From positions 1 through 23,228 of the IMG/VR virus record IMGVR_UViG_3300005264_000178: a stretch of 23,228 nt of DNA; one strand, 5' to 3'. Below the pieces are notes generated by a model. The model had not been told where the DNA came from, made no database searches, and was given only the letters and a program-made list of their open reading frames with translations. Origin of the DNA: a virus. A program made the position numbers and the translations under genes. Positions 1 to 6,814 of this stretch are shown here, piece by piece. Numbering within the stretch: position 1 is the stretch's first letter; each line of letters starts with the position of its first letter.

Positions 1-542
1 GAATTAATTATTTTTTCTATTTCTGAAAGTTCGCCGTTTGAAATATATTCAAAATCCGTTTTGTTTTTTACATCGCCACGTAACATTTGGGACAAATATC
101 CTTTACTAATATTTATTTTTTCTGCTACTATTCTAACACAGTCATAAATTACACCTGTTTTTACATTCCTTACTTTTTTAGAATTTTTATTATGTTTCCC
201 AAACATTATTGGCGGCTTGAATTTACCTTCTTTTATTGCGTGCTTTTGATTCCCACTTTTGTTTGTCCATTCAAGATTTGTAAATATATTGTTTGATTTA
301 TTACTATCTTTATGATTAATTAATGCGTTTTCAAAATAACCATTTACAAAAGCAAATCCTACAAGTCTATGTATCCTAAATTCTTTGACTATACCATTAA
401 CACATAATGCAACTTTAGGATAACCTAAGTTATCCGGACTGCCTTTTAATTTTTTGTTACTTCTTTTATTTATTACACTTCCATGATTACTTATTTGATA
501 TGAATTTTCATATCCTTTAATGTTTCTCCAAACTTCTACCAT
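1..542 (-). CDS. HNH homing-type endonuclease (NUMOD4-HNH-NUMOD1 architecture), 3' end beyond window
   Basis: Translating leftward from the ATG at 542 gives an open frame of 180 codons that leaves the window without a stop. Residues 4-35 look like a NUMOD4 domain (VWRNIKGYENSYQISNHGSV). Residues 56-101 carry an HNH_3-type core: HRLVGFAF with His58, NHKDSNKSNN with Asn76-His77, then NLEW and a final His101. Residues 120-168 resemble a NUMOD1/IENR1 DNA-binding helix-turn-helix. This order is typical of free-standing homing endonucleases that cut DNA and spread with the phage; a role in packaging is also possible because the terminase lies upstream. Its ATG overlaps the stop (TAG, 538-536) that the neighbouring nucleotidyltransferase frame would have had, so the two genes were probably translationally coupled. 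Family assignment is by motif; the target site is unknown. Confidence 0.85.
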   Translation of the reverse strand, partial: MVEVWRNIKGYENSYQISNHGSVINKRSNKKLKGSPDNLGYPKVALCVNGIVKEFRIHRLVGFAFVNGYFENALINHKDSNKSNNIFTNLEWTNKSGNQKHAIKEGKFKPPIMFGKHNKNSKKVRNVKTGVIYDCVRIVAEKINISKGYLSQMLRGDVKNKTDFEYISNGELSEIEKIIN

Positions 543-951
543 TTTGCTTCATTTATTATATTAATAATTTCAGAATACTCACCGACTGTTATATATTTTT
601 TAGCTATTTTAGCCTCTTTTATATTAAATTTTAAATATAAAATTTTAAATATAAAAATTTTAAATCATATTCACATGCGGCAGCTTTTTGAAAATTGCAG
701 TTTTGGAAATGTTGAATTAAAGCGTAAGCTTTTAAATCAAATAAACTTTGTGGGGTTGCTTGTTCGTTTTCTTTTTCAATTTGGTATATTTCATTGAAAA
801 ATTTATTTCCGTTTGCATTTAAGTAATCAACTTCTTTTGAAGTTATAAAAGCCTCTTTTGTTTTTGTGTCATTTATTAAATAATCAACATCATTTGTATG
901 TCTATCACTTCCTAAATTTTTTAGTGCTTGTCCTCCGATTAATGTTTTCAT
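536..951 (-). pseudogene. Nucleotidyltransferase-like protein, frame broken by a tandem duplication
   Basis: The open frame starts at ATG 951 and now stops at 631 after 106 residues. The N-terminus MKTLIGGQALKNLG followed by RHTNDVDYLI fits the GG...R.T.D.D pattern of nucleotidyltransferase-fold proteins (AbiEii-like or related). The last residues (KFLYLKFYI) are encoded by a 14-15 nt tandem repeat. Past the repeat, another frame continues as FNIKEAKIAKKYITVGEY and ends in EAKW-stop at 536. Removing 29 nt of repeat leaves exactly 387 nt, a continuous 128-residue protein whose stop overlaps the start of the HNH gene. Whether it is dead, phase-variable or a sequencing artefact cannot be told here. 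Enzyme activity is inferred only from the short N-terminal motif. It follows a strong promoter. Confidence 0.7.
626..665. repeat. Imperfect 14-15 nt tandem repeat, three units
   Basis: On the plus strand three units of the form AAATTTTAAATAT, separated by one to two extra A residues, start at 626, 641 and 655. Adjacent copies are 15 and 14 nt apart, so the two extra copies add 29 nt, which is not a multiple of three. The repeat lies inside the nucleotidyltransferase-like gene and explains its premature stop. Confidence 0.85.
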
Positions 952-974
952 ATCTTTTTCTTATTTGTTTACAA

Positions 975-1006
975 CAAAGATACAACATTAATTTAATACA
1001 TGCAAA
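975..1006 (-). promoter_or_regulatory. Bacteroidota-type promoter for the nucleotidyltransferase/HNH pair
   Basis: Read on the minus strand there is TTTG (1006-1003), a 20-nt spacer, then TATCTTTG (982-975). This fits the Bacteroidota primary sigma factor consensus TTTG-N19-21-TAnnTTTG. Transcription would begin near 968, about 17 nt before the ATG at 951. A short inverted repeat, TTTGTT-GTA-AACAAA (978-964), overlaps the -7 box and the likely start point and could bind a repressor; that last point is inference. Confidence 0.7.
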
Positions 1007-1033
1007 TATTTGAGCATAATTTAACATTTATTT

Positions 1034-3028
1034 TTAAATATTTAACATAATATTACAAGTATTACTCCATAAAGGTTCAATACCAGCTTCTTTGCATATT
1101 ATATCTGATATGATATTTCTTAGTGCAAAATTATAAACTTTACAGTCCCAAAAGTGGTTATTTTTACCATGTTTTCTTTCCCAAAGATAATATTCAATAT
1201 TATTTGAATTTTTCTTTAATTTTTTTTGTTCACCCAAATAATGCGAAAAATAATTTGGATAATCATATTTTTTATCAGCTGCATTTGGAAAGTTTAAAAA
1301 GTTAGTTGGTTGGTAGTCTTCATTAGCTTCTAATTCCATATAATCAGCAAGATTGTCTTTTAATAAATTTCCATGAACTAAAAATAAATTTTCTTGGTTT
1401 TTTGATTTTTTATAAGATTGTGCATTTTCTTCAGTCATTCTAAAACTTTCTGGTTTATCTCCTTTTAATCCAACAACAGAAATATTATTATCATTAGCAA
1501 GTTTTACAAAATCATTAGCATATTCTGTATAATGTCCAGTATCGACCCCACTAATTAAAATTTTCATTCCTGAATAATCTTTTTCTAAAATTTCTTTGAA
1601 TGGTAACCAAACAGAAAATTCATCATAATGTCGATATGTCCATTTTATGCGGTCTGGATTTTGTTTTAGTTTTTTATTTGCGACTTTACTTTGAAACGTT
1701 CCTATACTACCAGCATCAATTGAATAGCTTGCACCTTTTTCACTCCACGCAACTATTTCATAATCCAAACGAACATCATCGCCGTCAACTCCATTCATAA
1801 CACCGTTTAAATCGCAGGTACATGTAAGAAAAATAATTTCGCCGTTACCATCTTCTTTGCACAAATCAAAAGGAACAGTACCGATTTTATAATCCCTTGT
1901 ATTATTTTGTAATTTTGTAATTTTCGGGGTTTTTCCTTTAGCTTCCCAAGTCAGCCCCAAAACTGAATTATGAAATGATTGTAATTCTGATGTTTTAGGA
2001 AATCCAGCACGAGGGTAAATAGATTGATATTTGACGGCATAGTCCAACCAACTTTTCATACCATTTGGCGAATATAAACTTGAAATTTGGTAACTTGTAT
2101 AATTTTCGGCAATCGGTTCTGAGGTAGGAATCCAAGTACCATTGTGTAACATATCTGTTTTATGTTTTTTTTCTTCAAATTCATTTCCACATTTTGGGCA
2201 TCTATATCTAACAGAATTTGGTAGTACTCTATTTTTTTTTACATCAAATAAAATACCATATTCCATTCCATCATCATTTTTACCATACCAATCAAATGTA
2301 ATTTTTTCGTTACATTTAGGACATGGCATATTGTAATATCTTTGATCTCCTTGTTGAAATATTTTAAATATAATGGAACTGTTTTTTAAAAGTGGAGTTG
2401 AACCATATAACAATTTTCGCGAAGCTCCATAACTTGATGTACGGTCATCCATAACATCAATGAAAGACCCAGCTTTTTCATCTTTTAATTTGTAAGTATC
2501 ACACTCGTCTGCAATAACAATCTGTACAGGATTAGACCTCATATTAGTTAATGATTGCCCACCGAACGAAATTAAAGACCCTCCGCTAAATTGTTTCCAC
2601 ATAGCAGTATCTCCACTGGCTCGGTTGTTAGTGTGTTTTTTAGTATCTAATCTTATTAAATTTCGCAAAGAAAATCCATCAATAGCTTTATTTATTCTAT
2701 TCATTGCTTTTTTTGCAAGTTCTTCATTAGCAGAAACAAGCATTATATTTGTCGGTGCTTCTGAAATTCTATAACAAACACCATTTTCAAACATAGCATT
2801 AAATCCGAGTTGATGACCTTTAATCATTGCCATTACATTTTTATTATTGTAAGGAGAAAAAAAGTCAAGTGGTTCTCTCATGTATGGAGTTCTGTCAATA
2901 TCAAATTTACCTACAAAATTACTTTCACCACTTCGCATAATTCTTTTTGAAGAAAATACCGAAGGTAAAACATCAGATACTTCATAGTTGAAGTTAGTTA
3001 TTAATTGAAGTTTATCTTTGAAATTCAT
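1034..3028 (-). CDS. Terminase large subunit, GpA family
   Basis: This is the ATP-driven motor that pumps DNA into the prohead and cuts it with a nuclease domain. The 664 residues match the lambda GpA type. KGHQLGFNAM (70-79) sits where lambda GpA has its deviant Walker A (KSARVGYSK), so the absence of a classic GKT is expected. VIADECD (171-177) is Walker B with the catalytic acid, and YGSTP (208-212) is the coupling motif. Two CPKC pairs (Cys236/239 and Cys277/280) form a zinc-ribbon insertion. The C-terminal nuclease shows Asp406 (TCDLNGV), Asp496 (SGVDTG) and Asp628 (HFWDC) as likely metal ligands. It is encoded opposite to all the structural genes, with two small genes upstream on the same strand and a new promoter directly after its end. 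Confidence 0.93.
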   Translation of the reverse strand: MNFKDKLQLITNFNYEVSDVLPSVFSSKRIMRSGESNFVGKFDIDRTPYMREPLDFFSPYNNKNVMAMIKGHQLGFNAMFENGVCYRISEAPTNIMLVSANEELAKKAMNRINKAIDGFSLRNLIRLDTKKHTNNRASGDTAMWKQFSGGSLISFGGQSLTNMRSNPVQIVIADECDTYKLKDEKAGSFIDVMDDRTSSYGASRKLLYGSTPLLKNSSIIFKIFQQGDQRYYNMPCPKCNEKITFDWYGKNDDGMEYGILFDVKKNRVLPNSVRYRCPKCGNEFEEKKHKTDMLHNGTWIPTSEPIAENYTSYQISSLYSPNGMKSWLDYAVKYQSIYPRAGFPKTSELQSFHNSVLGLTWEAKGKTPKITKLQNNTRDYKIGTVPFDLCKEDGNGEIIFLTCTCDLNGVMNGVDGDDVRLDYEIVAWSEKGASYSIDAGSIGTFQSKVANKKLKQNPDRIKWTYRHYDEFSVWLPFKEILEKDYSGMKILISGVDTGHYTEYANDFVKLANDNNISVVGLKGDKPESFRMTEENAQSYKKSKNQENLFLVHGNLLKDNLADYMELEANEDYQPTNFLNFPNAADKKYDYPNYFSHYLGEQKKLKKNSNNIEYYLWERKHGKNNHFWDCKVYNFALRNIISDIICKEAGIEPLWSNTCNIMLNI

Positions 3029-3060
3029 TAATAAGATTTACTTATATTTATATCATTTGT

Positions 3061-3315
3061 TTATAATTTTTTTTCTTTTAATTCAATACAAATTTGTCTA
3101 TTTTCAAAATAAACTTTTAGAATTTCTTTTGATTTATTGGTTGTAATTTCTTTTATTTCTTCAAAAATAATATTGATTTTTTCAATTTGGTAAAATTTCC
3201 ACTTGTTCAAAGAAATATAATCATCAAATGTTTTTTTTGAAATTTCCAAAAATGTATATAATTCTTTTTTAGAGATATAATTTGTTAAAAATAAAACTCT
3301 GTTAGATGTTTGCAT
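3061..3315 (-). CDS. Small protein upstream of the terminase, possible small terminase subunit
   Basis: An 84-residue lysine- and glutamate-rich protein. Residues 14-45 (around ISKKELYTFLEISKKTFDDY) look like a helix-turn-helix, followed by a long charged helix. Its place 32 nt before the large terminase, on the same strand and with nothing else between, is where the DNA-recognising small terminase subunit usually sits, and small size plus a helix-turn-helix fits. No family motif was recognised, so the role is inferred from position. It could also be a regulator of the leftward genes. Confidence 0.45.
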   Translation of the reverse strand: MQTSNRVLFLTNYISKKELYTFLEISKKTFDDYISLNKWKFYQIEKINIIFEEIKEITTNKSKEILKVYFENRQICIELKEKKL

Positions 3316-3316
3316 A

Positions 3317-3502
3317 TTAATTTTTTTTAAATTTAAACATTCTATTTTTCATATATATTTTACATTCTTTATTAAATTTCCAAATTACAAAACCTAAAGA
3401 ACTATCTATATTTGATATGTATTTTTTCGGTAATTGTTCAAAAGTTAAACCTCCTTTTAGTCTTATTTTTTCATTGTAGTATTTTTTTAAATCTTTTTTC
3501 AC
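3317..3502 (-). CDS. Hypothetical small basic protein
   Basis: A 61-residue, strongly basic protein (many Lys, two Trp/Phe-rich stretches) with no recognised motif. It ends one base before the next gene's start codon, and the two are probably read as one transcript with the large terminase. The ATG at 3502 lies only a few bases from the likely promoter, so its leader would be very short. It may be a real small gene or simply the leader region of the terminase transcript. Confidence 0.45.
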   Translation of the reverse strand: MKKDLKKYYNEKIRLKGGLTFEQLPKKYISNIDSSLGFVIWKFNKECKIYMKNRMFKFKKN

Positions 3503-3515
3503 AACACAAAAATAG

Positions 3516-3549
3516 CAAAATTAACCTTAATAACAAAATAAAGACTAAA
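3516..3549 (-). promoter_or_regulatory. Weak candidate promoter for the leftward terminase genes
   Basis: In the 106-bp gap between divergent gene blocks, the minus strand has TAATTTTG (3523-3516), a full match to TAnnTTTG. Upstream, about 21 nt away, is TTTAG (3549-3545), only a poor match to the -33 TTTG. The expected start point would be just a few bases before the ATG at 3502. No clear TAnnTTTG was seen for the rightward head genes in this gap. Confidence 0.3.
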
Positions 3550-3608
3550 AAAAACCTTACTAAACTAAATATTTTAAAATAATAAATAAAGTTATTAAAT
3601 TGCATGCA

Positions 3609-3887
3609 ATGACTGAATCAGAATATATAAATTTATATCCAGACCCTGAAAATCAATTGGTACAAGTGCAAACAATACTTGCTGCATTTGATACATTAAC
3701 ATTAGATTTGATAGGTAAAGGTGCGATTAAAGAATACTCATTAGACGATGGGCAAGTGATGATAAAAAGGTCTTATGGTACATTAAGAGAAATATCACAA
3801 AGTCGATTGTATTATGAGCAATACGGGAATAGATTAATAGCACAAATAAACGGAAGAGCAACAAAATTGTTACCATGTTCGGAATAA
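3609..3887 (+). CDS. gpW-like head-tail joining (head completion) protein
   Basis: The protein is 92 residues from the ATG at 3609; an in-frame TTG at 3600 would add three residues, but the ATG is preferred. The core DLIGKGAIKEYSLDDGQVM, followed by a stretch like TLREISQSRLYYEQYGNRL, resembles lambda gpW: a helix ending in a G-K-A turn, a strand with DG, then a terminal helix with regularly spaced L and Y. gpW-like proteins plug the portal after packaging and prepare for tail attachment. The position between terminase and portal agrees, and it overlaps the portal start by 13 nt, suggesting coupled translation. The sequence match is short. Confidence 0.55.
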   Translation: MTESEYINLYPDPENQLVQVQTILAAFDTLTLDLIGKGAIKEYSLDDGQVMIKRSYGTLREISQSRLYYEQYGNRLIAQINGRATKLLPCSE

Positions 3888-4636
3888 AAACGAAAAATAA
3901 AAAGTTAGAAAGTCAAATTGAAGCTCAAGATGCTAAGTATAATACATTACTTCAAGCATTTTCAAGTATTGAATATGAAACTTTTAACGGGCAAAAAGAA
4001 GACGGCGAAATGGGTAATCCAAAAGTCATTTTCCCTGATTATTATGGTGCAAGAGAGAGAGCATGGGAATTACAATTGACAAATGATATTGCGAAATTAG
4101 TTGTTAACAAGTGGATTACATGGTTAATTGGAAAAGGATTAAGATTTAATGCAACTCCTCCAAAAGATGAATATTTAAAAACTACAAATCGCGAAAAATT
4201 AATAAAATCAATAGAATATCGTTTTAGAAATTATATGTCAAGTAGGTTTTCTGATTATTCTGAAATGATTAATTTTCACGAAATTGTAAAAAATGAAACT
4301 TACAACGCGTTAACAAGTGGCGATGTTCTTTGTGTACATCGTGTTGAAAATGGTAGAGTTACAACACAATTAATTGATGGTGCAAATATTATAACGCCTT
4401 TTGATTTTACAAAAAATAATGTTTTTGAAGGTGTAGAATATGATAAAAAAGGCAGACATATTGCTTATCATGTTTATACCGAAGATTTAAAATTTAAACG
4501 AATACCAGCATTTCATAAACAAACAGGTTTGCGAATGGCTTATTTGATTTATGGCTCAAAATTCAGATTAAACGAAACAAGGGGAGTTCCTTTATTATTA
4601 GAAAATTTTGAGAAAATTAAAAATCTTGAAAGATAG
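3875..4636 (+). CDS. Portal protein, lambda family, N-terminal part ending at an in-frame TAG
   Basis: This encodes the first 253 residues of a lambda-type portal, the dodecameric ring through which DNA enters and leaves the head. Typical features are WELQLTNDIAKLVVNKWITW near residue 70, GDVLCVHRVENG, and FRLNETRGVPLLLENFEKIKNLER near the end; the last matches the lambda pattern that leads into an arginine-tyrosine pair. Here the codon after Arg is TAG (4634-4636) where Tyr is usual. The frame then continues without another stop to 5344, so both pieces together would make a 489-residue protein of normal portal length. Taken alone this piece lacks the clip, stem and crown region. Nonsense mutation, readthrough and assembly error are all possible. 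Confidence 0.85.
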   Translation: MFGIKTKNKKLESQIEAQDAKYNTLLQAFSSIEYETFNGQKEDGEMGNPKVIFPDYYGARERAWELQLTNDIAKLVVNKWITWLIGKGLRFNATPPKDEYLKTTNREKLIKSIEYRFRNYMSSRFSDYSEMINFHEIVKNETYNALTSGDVLCVHRVENGRVTTQLIDGANIITPFDFTKNNVFEGVEYDKKGRHIAYHVYTEDLKFKRIPAFHKQTGLRMAYLIYGSKFRLNETRGVPLLLENFEKIKNLER

Positions 4637-5344
4637 CTAATTTTAATAAACGAACATGATAATAGCTCCACAGGTGAAAACGTTTTTAAAAATGCTGCAT
4701 TAAAAGCAGTAACACCGACATCAATAGATAATGGTTTACCAAATCCAAAATCTTGTATTGCAAATTTAAACAAAAACACAAAGGGTGTTGCACTTAACAA
4801 CACGATAGGTGCAAAAATGAAAATGTTAAAACCTGATGCAGAAAGTACAATGCCTGATTTTGTTAAGGCAAATTTACAGTTGACTTTTGCAAGTGCAGAA
4901 ATTCCTTTTGAAGTTGCGATGTCTGTTTATGGATCAAATTATTCAGCATCAAAAGCAGCAAGAAACGACTGGCAGCACGTTTTAGATGTAAAAACTGCAA
5001 ATGTAGCGAATCAAAGTTATCAGCCATTATACGAATTATGGCTATATAATGAAGTTTTACTAGGAAAAATTGAATATCCTGAATTGCTAGAAGCATACGC
5101 AAATAACGATTACATAGCAATTTCGGCATTAAACAAAGCAACATTTACGGGCGTTTCTGTCGGAGATATAGACCCTTTAAAAACTGTAAAAGCAGTTAGA
5201 GAGGCAATGGGGGACCAAACAACACCGATTATGACTGGCGAACGTGGAGCAGAAATTGTAAGTCAAGCGGACTTTTCAGAGATACAAGCACAGGTGGATG
5301 TTGAACGAAAAATTGCAGCAAAACGAATAACAGAAACTATTTAA
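4637..5344 (+). CDS. Portal protein, C-terminal part, same frame as the N-terminal part
   Basis: The frame after the TAG is open from 4637; the first in-frame ATG is at 4817 (175 residues from there). Residues after the stop read LILINEHDNSSTGENVFKNA, then KMLKPDAESTMPDFVKANLQ, FEVAMSVYGSNYSASKAARN and PLYELWLYNEVLLGKIEYP, which are the usual order of a lambda-type portal C-terminal half. The end contains KAVREAMGDQTTP, the conserved C-terminal portal helix region. The 60 codons before 4817 have clear portal-like sense, so this is not an independent gene starting at 4817. The alanine-rich helix often found just after the Arg-Tyr position seems short here, so a small deletion may accompany the stop. 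Confidence 0.8.
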   Translation, partial: LILINEHDNSSTGENVFKNAALKAVTPTSIDNGLPNPKSCIANLNKNTKGVALNNTIGAKMKMLKPDAESTMPDFVKANLQLTFASAEIPFEVAMSVYGSNYSASKAARNDWQHVLDVKTANVANQSYQPLYELWLYNEVLLGKIEYPELLEAYANNDYIAISALNKATFTGVSVGDIDPLKTVKAVREAMGDQTTPIMTGERGAEIVSQADFSEIQAQVDVERKIAAKRITETI

Positions 5345-5345
5345 A

Positions 5346-5367
5346 AATTGTTCCACGTGGAACAATT
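5346..5367. promoter_or_regulatory. parS-like site (perfect 22-bp palindrome)
   Basis: The gap between portal and protease holds a perfect 22-bp palindrome with centre CACGTG. Its inner 16 bp, TGTTCCACGTGGAACA, fit the bacterial chromosomal ParB-binding consensus TGTTNCACGTGNAACA at every fixed position. No parA or parB gene is in the window, so the site would use the host's ParB. In RNA it could also fold into a 9-bp hairpin. On the plus strand it is followed by A residues, not U, so it is not a terminator of the head genes. On the minus strand five T residues follow, so an antisense terminator is an alternative reading. Confidence 0.7.
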
Positions 5368-5380
5368 AAAAAAAACAAAA

Positions 5381-6370
5381 ATGAAGAAATTTAATACAGA
5401 TTTACCATATATAATTGACAATTATGTAATTAACAAGTTAGTTAATGAACTTGAAAATATAGAAGATTCTGAAATTGAAATGTCATGGTTTAGTTTTGGC
5501 GGTTCTGTTTGGGCTGGGTGGCAATTAGCAGAATATTTGCAAACTACAAAAAAAACAATAACTGCAAAAGTTACTGGTATTGCAGCTTCTATGGGTGGTG
5601 TCTTATTAGCTTATTTTGACAAAGTTATAGGTACTAAACAATCAGATGTAATGTTACATTCCGTAATGACAAGCGAAGATAGTTTAACAGACCGTTCAAA
5701 TTCAGAATTATACGAAGTTTTAAAATCTAAAATAAACGAGGATAAATTTAAAGCAATTGTAGGAGAAGATTTAAAAACTATAATGTTTTTAAAAGGAAAA
5801 AAAAGGAAAGATGTTTGGTTGACTGGACAGCAAGCGTTTGATGTTGGTTTGTTTGATGAATTAATCGACTTAACACCAACCGAAACAAACAAGTCTAATT
5901 CTTATGAATTAGCTGCAAAATTAGATTATGAATTACCAAAACATTTAAAAATAAATATAAAAGAAAAAAAAGAAAGTAAATTTAATATTAATCAAAAATC
6001 AGAAAAGATGACAAAAAGTGAATTGAAAGCAGAGCACGCAAGTGTGTACGCTGAGATATTTGAGTCAGGAAAAGAAGCAGGAATTACTGCAGAAAAAAAC
6101 AGGGTAAAAACATGGCTTGTTTTCAATGACTTAGATTCGGAAAAAGTAAAAAAAGGTATTGAAAGCGGCGTTGAAATGACAAAGCCCGAAGAACTTAATT
6201 TCATGAGAGCTTCACAACATTCAGTATTACAAGCTAGTCTTGAAAACGAAAGTGTAAAAGAAATTGAAGCTAATAAAGAAGAAGGAAAATTAACAAAACC
6301 TACAATTGAAGAAAAAGCAGTTGAAAATGTTTTTGATGAAGTTTTAGGAAATGAAAAGGAGGCTAAATAA
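5381..6370 (+). CDS. ClpP-like prohead protease fused to a scaffold-like C-terminal domain
   Basis: The start is the ATG at 5381; a TTG at 5348 would put the palindrome inside the gene and is less likely. The 329 residues begin with a ClpP/S49-type fold: GGSVWAG (40-46) near the oxyanion hole, GIAASMGG with nucleophile Ser70, MLHS with His93, and KKRKDVWLTGQQAFDVGLFDE with likely Asp144. It would cleave scaffold and head proteins during maturation. Residues 210-329 are charged and helical (MTKSELKAEHASVYAEIFES), as in scaffolding proteins of the lambda C/Nu3 type. The internal ATG at 6008 (Met210) could start a separate scaffold product. The gene ends one base into the decoration-protein start (TAATG). 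Confidence 0.88.
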   Translation: MKKFNTDLPYIIDNYVINKLVNELENIEDSEIEMSWFSFGGSVWAGWQLAEYLQTTKKTITAKVTGIAASMGGVLLAYFDKVIGTKQSDVMLHSVMTSEDSLTDRSNSELYEVLKSKINEDKFKAIVGEDLKTIMFLKGKKRKDVWLTGQQAFDVGLFDELIDLTPTETNKSNSYELAAKLDYELPKHLKINIKEKKESKFNINQKSEKMTKSELKAEHASVYAEIFESGKEAGITAEKNRVKTWLVFNDLDSEKVKKGIESGVEMTKPEELNFMRASQHSVLQASLENESVKEIEANKEEGKLTKPTIEEKAVENVFDEVLGNEKEAK

Positions 6371-6810
6371 TGGGAGCGACAAACGTTTTATCAACTCAAA
6401 ATCAGGCAATAACAAACTATGATTACAGTAAGTTATTCAAAACGGCATTTAAAACTGTTGAAATGACTTTCACAAATGGCACAGGTGCAGAGCTTACTCT
6501 TTTACCAGGTATGTTATTTGGTAGAATTTCGGCAACTTTAAAAGGTGCAATTCTAAAAAGTGCAAGTACTGATGGATCTGAAACACCTTTTGGCGTTTTA
6601 GTTAGTCAGCATACAATAGCAATAGCAGGATCAGTTACGGTTACTGTTGCGGTTACAGGTATGATAGATAAAGACCTATTGGTATTAGATGGTACTGATA
6701 CATTAGACACACTAGTTGACGGACGTACAATCGGCGACCGTATTCCTGCTGATACAGAAGGTATCACTTTAGAAAATTTTAATTCATTAGATAATTACGA
6801 TAATCAATAA
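6370..6810 (+). CDS. Head decoration protein
   Basis: The 146-residue protein lies between protease and major capsid protein, the position of lambda gpD. It is rich in Thr, Val and Gly and predicted to be mostly strands: TNGTGAELTLLPGMLFGRIS, then LKSASTDGSETPFGVLVSQ, then SVTVTVAVTGMIDKDLLV. The 'G-x-PFGVL' turn followed by alternating T/V strands is common in decoration proteins that trimerise on the capsid surface and stabilise it after expansion. Its start overlaps the protease stop by one base, suggesting coupled translation. Assignment is by position and composition rather than by an exact motif. Confidence 0.75.
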   Translation: MGATNVLSTQNQAITNYDYSKLFKTAFKTVEMTFTNGTGAELTLLPGMLFGRISATLKGAILKSASTDGSETPFGVLVSQHTIAIAGSVTVTVAVTGMIDKDLLVLDGTDTLDTLVDGRTIGDRIPADTEGITLENFNSLDNYDNQ

Positions 6811-6814
6811 AATT

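Noticed and set aside
87-296. Plus-strand frame of 69 codons at the left edge
   Set aside because: It is antisense to the HNH endonuclease, which has clear domain motifs.
5348-5380. TTG start at 5348 for the protease
   Set aside because: It would begin inside the palindrome and add residues not expected in the family; the ATG at 5381 has a typical A-rich leader.
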